64,000 bases of DNA from CBDFKS01 sp965248905 (GTDB lineage Bacteria > Chloroflexota > Dehalococcoidia > Lucifugimonadales > JAGWBF01): NCBI GenBank assembly GCA_965248905.1, contig CBDFKS010000006.1, positions 310,001 through 374,000 on the forward strand. Direction: 5' to 3'. Position 1 is the stretch's first letter, and each line of letters opens with the position of its first letter. The notes below the pieces were generated by a model. It worked only from the letters and a program-made list of their open reading frames with translations, was not told the origin of the DNA and ran no database searches. Positions 44,660-52,311 of the stretch are shown one piece after another. A program made the position numbers and the translations under genes.

Positions 44660-45535
44660 ATGAGAGTCGGTTGCTTCGAGCTAGATGAGCCGGTGCCTGA
44701 GCTGAACAGGCCCCATGCCTTGGTCACACTACGTCCTTGGGTGGATGTGGGTCGAGTCGGACGCCAAACCCTTATCCGGCTAGAACGGCACATGGGCGCC
44801 CAGGAGTTCGGCAAACTGGGGAGACCCGGTACATTCTACGATTTCACTCGCTATCGACCCAGGATGATGAACGTAGGAGTTGAACGCCGCATAACTATCC
44901 CAAACACAACAGTGTTATATGCAAAACGGGAGGAACCTCCCGACTTCCTGTTCTTGCATCTTCTGGAGCCCCATGCCTTCGGCGAGGATTACGTGGATTC
45001 GGTACTAGAGTTGCTGAAGTATTTCCAGGTCGAACGGTATACTCAAATAGGTGGAGTGTCCGATGCCGTGCCCCATTCCAGGCCATTAACTGTGAGCGGG
45101 GTTGTACCCGAGGAAACAAGAAATCGCTTCGGCATACAGCAGAGCACTTATGAGGGTCCGACCAGCATCACATACCTGGTTACCCAGGAGGCGCCTAAGC
45201 TGGAGATCGAGACCATGAACTTCCTGGTACGTCTCCCTCATTACGCTCAGCTTGACGAAGACTATTCAGGAGTGGCCAGGCTGCTGGAAATCCTGTGTGA
45301 GCTGTACCAACTGCCATCTCACTTGATTGACAGCGAACGTGGCCAGCGCCAGTACCAGCAGTTAGACGCCGCCATTGCGCGGAACCCTCAGGCAAGGAAC
45401 TTGGTGCAACAACTGGAATCCAACTATGATGCCAATGCCCCAGGAACCAGCGACGGGAGCCCATCGTCCCTTGCCCCTGAAGTCGAGCAGTTCCTTCAAG
45501 AGATGAACCGGCGCCTGGGTGACGACCAAGGCTGA
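44660..45535 (+). CDS. PAC2-family protein
   Basis: The 291-residue protein fits the PAC2 (proteasome assembly chaperone 2-like) family: PHALVTLRPWVDVGRVGRQ at the N-terminus, PDFLFLHLLEPH, YTQIGGVSDAVPHSRPL, YEGPTSITYLV, and a C-terminal helix region (ARLLEILCELYQLPSHLID). In bacteria the function is unclear; a link to proteasome-like or ligase systems is only by homology. Cytoplasmic. No ribosome site is obvious before ATG 44660. Confidence 0.8.
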   Translation: MRVGCFELDEPVPELNRPHALVTLRPWVDVGRVGRQTLIRLERHMGAQEFGKLGRPGTFYDFTRYRPRMMNVGVERRITIPNTTVLYAKREEPPDFLFLHLLEPHAFGEDYVDSVLELLKYFQVERYTQIGGVSDAVPHSRPLTVSGVVPEETRNRFGIQQSTYEGPTSITYLVTQEAPKLEIETMNFLVRLPHYAQLDEDYSGVARLLEILCELYQLPSHLIDSERGQRQYQQLDAAIARNPQARNLVQQLESNYDANAPGTSDGSPSSLAPEVEQFLQEMNRRLGDDQG

Positions 45536-45579
45536 ATAGACAGCCGGCTCTAGCAGCACGCCGCGACCAGACCTAACTC

Positions 45580-45897
45580 TTACCGGACCGTCCAGCTCTC
45601 AGCTTCAGCGTATTGAATCAACTCCTGAATTTTCGGTTCCCACTGCTTGAACCAGGCCTGGCCTTCGGGGTCACTCATCGCCTTGCCATATGCGGCCTCT
45701 ATCGCGCCAAAGCTTTCGGCCTCGTCCTCCGTAACCACCCGGTCGGTGCGGCCACTCATGAAGTCGCTGAGGATGCGGACTTTGATATCTGTCCCACCAA
45801 ATTGATGGAGCTTTTCATATCCTTCCTGCAGTACCGCGACCAGCTTGTCGGCGGTGCCAACCTTGCCATAAAAAGTCCTTCTGTGAACGATGGACAT
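45580..45897 (-). CDS. Small dimeric alpha-beta-barrel-like protein
   Basis: The 105-residue protein starts at MSIVHRRTFYGKVG with GGAGGT six bases upstream; the frame is open to 45954 but the extra part is not needed. The pattern GKVGTADKLVAVLQEGYEKL, VRILSDFMSGRTDRVV, EAESFGAIEAAYGKAM and WEPKIQELIQ suggests a NIPSNAP/ABM-type barrel. Function unknown. A palindromic repeat copy lies just upstream at 45945-46010. Confidence 0.8.
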   Translation of the reverse strand: MSIVHRRTFYGKVGTADKLVAVLQEGYEKLHQFGGTDIKVRILSDFMSGRTDRVVTEDEAESFGAIEAAYGKAMSDPEGQAWFKQWEPKIQELIQYAEAESWTVR

Positions 45898-45944
45898 GGG
45901 ATACCTCCTTACCGTTGCTAGTTCGCCGATAACAAATCTCGTTG

Positions 45945-46010
45945 GATGCACCACAGCCTAAAGGCTGCGGCATATATGCCCCCGCCTTCAGGCGGGGGTT
46001 TTGATATATC
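45945..46010 (-). repeat. Two-hairpin repeat, copy 1
   Basis: Two adjacent palindromes: a GC-rich one (CCCCCGCCT/AGGCGGGGG) and a second (CAGCCT/AGGCTG), joined by CATATATGCC. The reverse complement matches copies at 47871-47932 and 55641-55706 along their length. It lies between two minus-strand genes and may act as a terminator. Confidence 0.88.
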
Positions 46011-46032
46011 TTCTAAAGCCGCTCAGTGGCAT

Positions 46033-46548
46033 CTATTTCTCGAAGGAGAGGCGTCCATAGCGGACGAAAATGGTTCCGCCTGGTAAAGCCAGGGGCCCAT
46101 TGACGGCGAGGCATGCGATCACGTACTTGGCGCCCGGGTGAGCTTCGGCGGACATAAGGACCCGTTGCGGTACGTTAAAGCCCGCTACCGCGCCTTTGGC
46201 CCTGTCACACTCCCCGTTGATCCAGATCTCGCCATAGTCGTCTATGCAGGTCTCGAAGAGCATCTGGGCGCCCTTTATGTCTACGCCCTGGACACGGTCT
46301 GGCACCGTCACTGTGATCCGGTACCATCCGAAGGTGAAGCCTTTGGAGCGACTTTCCTGAATGTTCTCACACACCTCCCAGCCTGAATCGTCGTAGTCGG
46401 GCAGGCGCGCTGGGCTGCCACTCACTTGAGCCGTCAGCCCCTCGTTTGGCTCTCCGGGTACAAAACCTTGAGCGAACTTCCACTGCCCTTGTGCGCTCTG
46501 CAGGTCCGTTGGGTTTTCCAGGTCAAGGGTTACCCTTATCATGATCAT
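46033..46548 (-). CDS. Galactose-binding-like jelly-roll domain protein
   Basis: The 171-residue protein resembles the sugar-binding jelly-roll domain found at the N-terminus of GH2 glycosidases: DYDDSGWEV, FGWYRITVTVPDRV and FETCIDDYGEIWINGE. Here the domain stands alone with no catalytic domain or signal peptide. Start may be ATG 46542, which is better spaced from AAGGAAG than ATG 46548. The role could be ligand binding; no partner enzyme is adjacent. Confidence 0.75.
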   Translation of the reverse strand: MIMIRVTLDLENPTDLQSAQGQWKFAQGFVPGEPNEGLTAQVSGSPARLPDYDDSGWEVCENIQESRSKGFTFGWYRITVTVPDRVQGVDIKGAQMLFETCIDDYGEIWINGECDRAKGAVAGFNVPQRVLMSAEAHPGAKYVIACLAVNGPLALPGGTIFVRYGRLSFEK

Positions 46549-46745
46549 CTTCCTTGCTAATAATTTCGAAACTGCCCTGAATTATACCTATGGCGAGAAC
46601 CGGTGTATAGCGAATTTCGCGTAGTAATATATACTGGGCTTTTCATGTAAAATCAATGGTACTGGTGTAACCTGCACCGCCAGTTGCAACTGGCATTAAG
46701 GGTGAATCGGTAGCTGTCTATTAACGTTGTGGCCCTGGAGGCAAG

Positions 46746-47342
46746 ATGAATTGGGTTGTAAACCTCTTTCGACGCCCCCGTATTTCCATGGAGGTCAACG
46801 CCAGGGATATGCTCTTCGCGCACCTGGAGTCGCTGGGGCTTCCCGTATCCAAAGCTGAAAGGGGACGTCCCCAGGAACAGCTGGGTGCGCGCGATCACGG
46901 GTCCAGAGGACTAATAGATGTATCGGGCGGTCCCATAAGCTGGATTAACGTGGTGACTGCCGGCAGAGATTCGGGGTTGGGACGCGTTGTTTACGGCATT
47001 CCGGCATCCGGCATCTCACGGGTTGGTGACTTGCTGTTGTGGTCGATAAGAGTGAAACGGATTCCAAAAGTAGGCAAGGTCGTGGGTGTGCGGTGGGAGT
47101 CCTATATGAAGTTACCTCAAGCACTGCAGCATCTGAATGAAGATGCTACTCTGAAACAGCTCATGATTGAACATCTAAGTGAAGACATGGAGCTCAAAAG
47201 CCAACCAGGGCAGGGTCTTTGGCTTCTCACAGTAGGCAAGGGAGGGCTTTTACACCTTCCATCCGCCGGAGAGTGGACCTGCTATCAAGCCATCGCCTCA
47301 GCTCTGGGTAAGCTGGACCGGTCTGCCGCGTCGCCCCACTGA
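46746..47342 (+). CDS. Hypothetical protein, unknown function
   Basis: The 198-residue protein has a basic amphipathic N-terminus (MNWVVNLFRRPR) but no clear signal peptide. The central part is rich in Gly, Val and beta-strand patterns (GLGRVVYGIPASGISRVGDLLLW, RIPKVGKVVGVRWESY in pieces), and an acidic helical stretch follows (LNEDATLKQLMIEHLSEDME). I cannot assign a family. Start ATG 46746, with GGAGGCAAG upstream. Confidence 0.65.
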   Translation: MNWVVNLFRRPRISMEVNARDMLFAHLESLGLPVSKAERGRPQEQLGARDHGSRGLIDVSGGPISWINVVTAGRDSGLGRVVYGIPASGISRVGDLLLWSIRVKRIPKVGKVVGVRWESYMKLPQALQHLNEDATLKQLMIEHLSEDMELKSQPGQGLWLLTVGKGGLLHLPSAGEWTCYQAIASALGKLDRSAASPH

Positions 47343-47419
47343 TTTGCTCCTGCGGTTTACAGTAGATACCCTGGTCGGAAGCTCATCGCAATCGGGAATT
47401 TTGTCATGAAAGGGTGTAA

Positions 47420-47782
47420 ATGCACTGCATCGAGGAGCAGCTCTCTCAGAGCCGGACAATTGCCGTAGTTGGTCTTTCGCCTGATCCGCAAAGAGACAGC
47501 CACCGTGTAGCAAAATATCTGAAAGAGCAGGGATATAGAATTATCCCCGTTAATCCCACGATTGACCGGGTGCTGGACGAGAAAAGCTATCCTGACCTGC
47601 GGTCTGTGCCAGAACCCATCGACATGGTCGACATCTTTCGGCGCTCCGAGTACGTTCCTGCTGTAGTAGACGAGGCGATACAGGTAGGAGCCAAATACAT
47701 ATGGATGCAGGACGGTGTCATACACGAGGAGGCAGCGAAAGCCGCGCTGGACGCCGGGCTCTCGGTGGTAATGGATAACTGA
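47420..47782 (+). CDS. CoA-binding domain protein (YccU-like); TGA at a usual Cys codon
   Basis: The 120-residue frame matches the CoA_binding_2 family: RTIAVVGLSPDPQRDSHRVAKYL, GYRIIPVNP, PEPIDMVDIFRRSEYVP and GAKYIWMQDGVIHEEAA. It ends at VVMDN with TGA (47780-47782) where relatives usually have VVMD(R/x)C and then about 12 more residues. The frame after TGA continues TLREHRRRFGGKG to TAG at 47822-47824, fitting the family's ExxRL tail, for 134 residues, the usual length. So TGA may encode selenocysteine, or may be a nonsense change. A Rossmann fold binding CoA is expected; biological role in this family is poorly known. A hairpin beyond the TGA is described separately. Confidence 0.88.
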   Translation: MHCIEEQLSQSRTIAVVGLSPDPQRDSHRVAKYLKEQGYRIIPVNPTIDRVLDEKSYPDLRSVPEPIDMVDIFRRSEYVPAVVDEAIQVGAKYIWMQDGVIHEEAAKAALDAGLSVVMDN

Positions 47783-47824
47783 ACCCTTCGGGAGCATCGC
47801 CGCCGGTTCGGCGGCAAAGGATAG
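47780..47824 (+). other. TGA with downstream hairpin, possible bacterial SECIS
   Basis: After TGA 47780-47782 a hairpin forms from GCCGCC (47799-47804) and GGCGGC (47810-47815) with loop GGTTC. The loop begins 22 bases after the TGA, within the known bacterial SECIS window of roughly 16-37 bases, and has G in its first two positions as SECIS loops do. GC-rich hairpins are common, and no T run follows, so a terminator role is not evident. The selenocysteine machinery is not in the window. Confidence 0.4.
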
Positions 47825-47870
47825 TCTTTCCTCACCTTTGGTCCCTATCTGGTTGGCAAAAAAATTGAAG

Positions 47871-47932
47871 ACGAAAACCCCCCGCCTTCAGGCGGGGGCA
47901 TATATGCCGTAGCCTTTAGGCTGCGGTACATC
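47871..47932 (+). repeat. Two-hairpin repeat, copy 2
   Basis: Same unit as 45945-46010 in opposite orientation: CCCCCGCCT palindrome, GCATATATGCCG linker, GCCTTTAGGC palindrome. It lies between the CoA-binding gene and the convergent monooxygenase gene, ending 3 bases from the latter's stop. Confidence 0.88.
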
Positions 47933-47935
47933 GTA

Positions 47936-48988
47936 CTACCGGAATTTCGGCATAACCTCTTTGGCAAACAGCCTCATTGCGTCCATGACCTTGTCGTGGG
48001 GAATCAGACCGCCCTGGTTAAACCAGCAGATCAGCTCTCCCAGCTGTAAATCATCTTGAAGAGCATGAAGCTTTTCAATGAACTGGCCGGTTTCACCAAA
48101 GATGGCGGTGTTGTTGCACCACTCATCGTAGGTCATCTGCTGAAAGCGGGCTTGGGTGCGTTTCAGGGTCGGATTGGCCTTGGCTGCCCTCTCCATTAAC
48201 GGCGTGTCGAACTCGGATAAAATACCGCTCATATAGTTCATCACGCTTGCCTCCGGCGTGGCCCTGGCATCCTCTTTATCCTCTGAGATGTAGACCGGCA
48301 CGGCCATGGCAAACTCGTCCCCATTGAATGTGTGTCCCTCTTCCGTCAGAGTCCGCCTGTAAACCTCGATCCCCTCTCTTAGTATGGGCATGGGGACGAT
48401 CACTGGAGTGGTGAACATGGTGTAGCCTAGCTTGCCCACAAGCTCGAAGGTGTCGGGGCTGTTGCAAGCGACGCGAATTGGAGGATGGGGTTTCTGAACG
48501 GGTTTGGGCACGAGGTGTAGCTCTTTGGCGCTGTAATATTTGCCCTCGTATGATAGCTCGTCTTGGGTCCAGGCCTTGATTATGAAGTCTAGAGATTCTA
48601 GGAAACGTTCCCGGTTCTCCTCTTGGGGTATGTTGAATCCCTGGAAATGGACAGGCAACGCCCCTCGGCCGACTCCGAACTCGGCCCTTCCGTTGGAGAG
48701 AATGTCCAGGGTTGCTATATCCTCGGCCACGCGGATGGGGTTCTGAAGGGGAAGCACGTTGACCGCCACACCCAGGCGTATTCGCTTGGTGGTGTAAGCA
48801 GCTGCCGAGGCCAGCATTAGAGGCGATGGAGTTATAGACATCCTGGAGTAGAAATGAAGCTCGGCCAGCCACGCGTGATCGAAGCCCAACTCGTCCCCCA
48901 GCCGAATCTGTTCCAGCGTGTCCTGATATCTCTGAACGGGAGACTGCCAGTCCGCGCAGGGTAACTGGTAAAACAGCCCAAATTTCAT
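47936..48988 (-). CDS. Luciferase-like (LLM class) flavin-dependent monooxygenase
   Basis: The 350-residue TIM-barrel enzyme fits the bacterial luciferase-like family: MKFGLFYQLPCADWQ at the N-terminus, WLAELHFYSRMSITPSPLML, LGVAVNVLPLQNPIRVAEDI, GRAEFGVGRGALP, and PIRVACNSPDTFELVGKLGY. These use reduced FMN or F420 and O2 on organic sulfonates, alkanes or similar. ATG 48988 is chosen for its AGGAGAGC site; the frame is open to 49009. Substrate unknown. No flavin reductase is adjacent. Confidence 0.92.
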   Translation of the reverse strand: MKFGLFYQLPCADWQSPVQRYQDTLEQIRLGDELGFDHAWLAELHFYSRMSITPSPLMLASAAAYTTKRIRLGVAVNVLPLQNPIRVAEDIATLDILSNGRAEFGVGRGALPVHFQGFNIPQEENRERFLESLDFIIKAWTQDELSYEGKYYSAKELHLVPKPVQKPHPPIRVACNSPDTFELVGKLGYTMFTTPVIVPMPILREGIEVYRRTLTEEGHTFNGDEFAMAVPVYISEDKEDARATPEASVMNYMSGILSEFDTPLMERAAKANPTLKRTQARFQQMTYDEWCNNTAIFGETGQFIEKLHALQDDLQLGELICWFNQGGLIPHDKVMDAMRLFAKEVMPKFR

Positions 48989-49122
48989 CAAGCTCTCCTC
49001 TTCCAGCAAGGGTTTACATAGTGTACCAATGATAGGCAGAGGAGACCAGGGTTTCGGTCGATTGGACGTAAGAGTTCAACGACCTTCTGGATAGATACGA
49101 GGAGGATGTAGGAAACTGGGCG

Positions 49123-50685
49123 CTATAGCGGTATATTGCCGTGTTTTCTGGGAGGCCGGGGCTCCTGTTTGCTATGAAGCATATTTAGGGCTTTTATAAT
49201 TCGCGGGCGGGTCTCCGAAGGGTCTATCACGTCGTCAAGATAACCCTGGCTGGCAGCTACGTAAGGGTTTGCAAATTTGTCCCGATACTCCTTTATCAGA
49301 TCGCTTCGTCTAGATTCGGGATTCTTCGAGCTTGCCAGCTCTTCTCGAAATACGATATTAACCGCTCCCTCAGGGCCCATTACTGCGATCTCTGCCGAGG
49401 GCCAGGACAGGTTGATGTCCCCGCGCAGGTGCTTGCTGCTCATGACGATGTACGCGCCACCGTATGCTTTCCGGGTCAGCACGCTGATCTTGGGCACGGT
49501 AGCCTCGGCATAGGCGTATAGCAGCTTTGCCCCGTGCCTGATAATCCCCCCGTACTCCTGGTCGGTGCCGGGCAAGAAGCCTGGAACATCCACGAAGGTG
49601 ATGAGTGGAATGTTGAAACAGTCGCAAAAGCGTACGAATCGCGAGGCTTTTACTGAGGCGTCGATGTCCAGTACGCCTGCCAGGTAGGCTGGCTGATTGC
49701 CAACAATTCCTACAGACCTGCCGTTGAGATGGGCAAACCCCACAACGATGTTGGGGGCGAAGTCCTGGTGCACCTCCGTGAACTCCTCGTCGTCCACCAC
49801 CCGTAACACTACATCGCGTATGTCGTATGCCTTGTTGGGCTCCAGCGGCACTATATCAGCGAGGGTTTCATCGGTGCGTTCTGGATCATCGCTGGTCTGG
49901 CTCTTGCGTGGTTCCTCCATACTATTGGGGGGGAAGTAGCCCAAAAGTCGACGCACCTGAGCCAAACATTCGTCCTCGGATTCCAGGACAAAATGGGCCA
50001 CGCCGCTTCTAGTGCTGTGGGTAAGCGCCCCTCCTAGCTCGTCGTGGGTCACATTCTCTCCGGTGACCGCCTTAATCACGTCGGGGCCGGTGATGTACAT
50101 TTGGCTAATGTCCTGTACCATAAACACGAAGTCGGTGATGGCAGGGGAGTAGACGGCGCCGCCGGCGGAAGGGCCGAGGATCACCGACAGCTGGGGAATG
50201 ACCCCTGAGGCGAGGGTATTCCTCAAGAAGATATCGCCGTAAGCGGCCAGGCTCATAACACCCTCTTGAATCCTGGCGCCGCCGGAGTCGTTCATTCCGA
50301 CGATGGGGCGTCCTGTCTTCACCGCCAGGTCCATAACCTTGCAGATCTTCTGGCCCACTACCTCTGATACCGAGCCACCGAAGACGGTGAAGTCCTGAGC
50401 GAACACGAATATCTGGCGACCGTCCACGTTTCCGTAGCCGGTGATCACCGCGTCACCCAACAGCTTCTTATCGGCCATACCGAACTCGGTCGCTCTGTGG
50501 GTTACGAAAGGGTCTATTTCCTCGAAGGTACCTTGGTCAAGCAGCAGGTTCACTCGCTCGCGAGCCGTCAGTTTTCCCTTGTCGTGCTGCTGTTGGATGC
50601 GCTTCTGGCCGCCACCCAGGCGGGACTCTTGCCTCAGCTGATCCAGGCGCTCCAGCTTTTCGTCTTTTTTTCTTACAACGGCCAT
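49123..50685 (-). CDS. Acyl-CoA carboxylase carboxyltransferase subunit
   Basis: The 520-residue protein is the beta (carboxyltransferase) subunit of a propionyl/methylcrotonyl-type acyl-CoA carboxylase or a methylmalonyl-CoA decarboxylase alpha chain. Blocks: KLTARERVNLLLDQGTFEE, VFAQDFTVFGGSVSE, GMNDSGGARIQEGV, GPSAGGAVYSPAITDF, and C-terminal FVDVPGFLPGTDQEYGGIIR and RKAYGGAYIVM. The oxyanion Gly pairs are intact. The biotin carboxylase subunit is not in the window. The start ATG lies after a GGGGGGC stretch. Confidence 0.95.
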   Translation of the reverse strand: MAVVRKKDEKLERLDQLRQESRLGGGQKRIQQQHDKGKLTARERVNLLLDQGTFEEIDPFVTHRATEFGMADKKLLGDAVITGYGNVDGRQIFVFAQDFTVFGGSVSEVVGQKICKVMDLAVKTGRPIVGMNDSGGARIQEGVMSLAAYGDIFLRNTLASGVIPQLSVILGPSAGGAVYSPAITDFVFMVQDISQMYITGPDVIKAVTGENVTHDELGGALTHSTRSGVAHFVLESEDECLAQVRRLLGYFPPNSMEEPRKSQTSDDPERTDETLADIVPLEPNKAYDIRDVVLRVVDDEEFTEVHQDFAPNIVVGFAHLNGRSVGIVGNQPAYLAGVLDIDASVKASRFVRFCDCFNIPLITFVDVPGFLPGTDQEYGGIIRHGAKLLYAYAEATVPKISVLTRKAYGGAYIVMSSKHLRGDINLSWPSAEIAVMGPEGAVNIVFREELASSKNPESRRSDLIKEYRDKFANPYVAASQGYLDDVIDPSETRPRIIKALNMLHSKQEPRPPRKHGNIPL

Positions 50686-50848
50686 GGCGTGCCCCCCATC
50701 TTCCCTTTCCCCTGACGCAAGCCGGGGTCGCGGCGTGAATTGGCTCCATGCTAGCAGATGAGCATAGCCGGTGCAAGCTGGCTGAGCGTGGTGTTACAAT
50801 GAGTTAGCACCATTAGCCTCTACATTCCTTTCAAAGGCTACGTATATA

Positions 50849-51724
50849 ATGATTGCCAAGGAACGCCCTCAAGTGACCCTCTGTGGGAATAAGACTTTTC
50901 ACTGGGGGGAGCGTACGTACGTGATGGGAATCGTTAATGTTACTCCCGACTCCTTCTCCGGTGATGGTCTGGGCCGTGACGTGGATGCGGCGGTAGAGCT
51001 GGGCCTTCGTATGGAGTCGGAGGGCGCCGACATCATCGATGTCGGGGGTGAGTCCACTCGTCGCTATGACAATAAACCTGGGGCGATTCCTGTGGCTGCC
51101 GACGACGAGCTGAAGCGGGTCCTTCCGGTAATCGAACGGATGACAAGTGTGCTGAGTATTCCCATCAGCGTAGATACGTATAAGGCGGAGGTTGCTCATC
51201 GCTGCATCGAGTCAGGCGCTAGCATGGTAAACAACGTCTGGGGAAGTCGCAGCGAGGCGGACATGCTGGAAATGGTGGCTGAGCACCGTGTGCCCGTGGT
51301 TCTGATGCACAACCAGCTTGGACATGAGTATAAGGACTTAATAGGCGACATCAAAGAGGCCCTTTGTAGGTCTGTACGGAAGGCCTTGGAACATGGCGTA
51401 TCTCTGGAGAACATCATCATCGACCCAGGCATCGGGTTCGGCAAGGTTGCCGATCAGAGCCTGGAGATCGAGCGCAGGCTGGAGGAGTTTAAGGAGATCG
51501 GCCAGCCTGTGCTGGTAGGTCCGTCGCGCAAGTCCCATATCGGACTGGTGTTGGGAGAACTCCCTCCAGAGGACCGGCTGGAGGGCTCAGCTGCCGCTGT
51601 GGCATTGTGCATCGCCGGTGGCGCCGATATCGTGCGGGTGCACGACGTCAAGGACATGGTCAGAGTGGCTCGAATGAGTGACGCCATAGTCCGTGGCTGG
51701 AGGCCTGAGGGATGGCATCGCTGA
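50849..51724 (+). CDS. folP: Dihydropteroate synthase
   Basis: The 291-residue TIM-barrel enzyme joins p-aminobenzoate to the pterin pyrophosphate in folate synthesis. Signature motifs: MGIVNVTPDSFSGDG, IIDVGGESTR, PISVDTYKAEVA, VNNVWG, VVLMHNQLG, IIDPGIGFGK and VGPSRKSHIG. A TACAAT -10-like box lies about 55 bases upstream without a clear -35. It overlaps folK by 13 bases, so the two are translationally coupled. Confidence 0.97.
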   Translation: MIAKERPQVTLCGNKTFHWGERTYVMGIVNVTPDSFSGDGLGRDVDAAVELGLRMESEGADIIDVGGESTRRYDNKPGAIPVAADDELKRVLPVIERMTSVLSIPISVDTYKAEVAHRCIESGASMVNNVWGSRSEADMLEMVAEHRVPVVLMHNQLGHEYKDLIGDIKEALCRSVRKALEHGVSLENIIIDPGIGFGKVADQSLEIERRLEEFKEIGQPVLVGPSRKSHIGLVLGELPPEDRLEGSAAAVALCIAGGADIVRVHDVKDMVRVARMSDAIVRGWRPEGWHR

Positions 51725-52272
51725 ACGCATCTTCAAATCCTAAAGAAACAGTGTTCCTCGGTATGGGTTCCAACCTGGGTGACAGGGAGGCGAACCTGCG
51801 CCATGCCCTGGAACTGCTGAGTAAGCACATGGATGTGGAGAAGGTTTCATCTGTTTATGAAACAGAGCCATGGGGTTATGCTGACCAACCATTTTTCCTG
51901 AACTGTGTCTGCCAGGGTCTTACTCGGCTTCAACCCAGCGACCTGCTTACGTCAGCCAAGGCTGTGGAGTCGACGTTAGGAAGGGAGCCCACCTTCCTCT
52001 ATGGCCCCCGGCTCATAGATATAGATATTCTTTTCTATGGAGACCAGGTGATTACCGAAGAAGGCTTGGTGATTCCTCATCCCAGGCTGGAGGAGCGGGC
52101 CTTCGTGCTGGCGCCTCTGGCAGAGATAGCAGGGCAGTTCCGCCATCCCGTCCTGAAGCTGACGGTTGCGGAGTTGATGCGACAACTAGACGATGGTAAA
52201 GAGACTGTTAATGGCTTGCCAAAGGGGATAAGCATGTGGTCGGCTCCTATCTCGTTGTCCAAGGTCTCATGA
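51712..52272 (+). CDS. folK: 2-amino-4-hydroxy-6-hydroxymethyldihydropteridine pyrophosphokinase
   Basis: The 186-residue HPPK supplies the pyrophosphorylated pterin used by FolP. FLGMGSNLGDREANLRHAL opens the protein; SSVYETEPWGYADQPFFLNCV, and the PRLIDIDILFYGD plus IPHPRLEERAFVLAPL signature follow. About 25 C-terminal residues exceed the typical length. FolB/FolE are not in the window. Confidence 0.96.
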   Translation: MASLNASSNPKETVFLGMGSNLGDREANLRHALELLSKHMDVEKVSSVYETEPWGYADQPFFLNCVCQGLTRLQPSDLLTSAKAVESTLGREPTFLYGPRLIDIDILFYGDQVITEEGLVIPHPRLEERAFVLAPLAEIAGQFRHPVLKLTVAELMRQLDDGKETVNGLPKGISMWSAPISLSKVS

Positions 52273-52311
52273 TAGGATCCCGGCCTAATGTGTCTTGAGG
52301 AGACCCGTGTT

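Noticed and set aside
47799..47815. Hairpin as a rho-independent terminator
   Set aside because: No T run follows; the downstream two-hairpin repeat at 47871 is the better terminator candidate.
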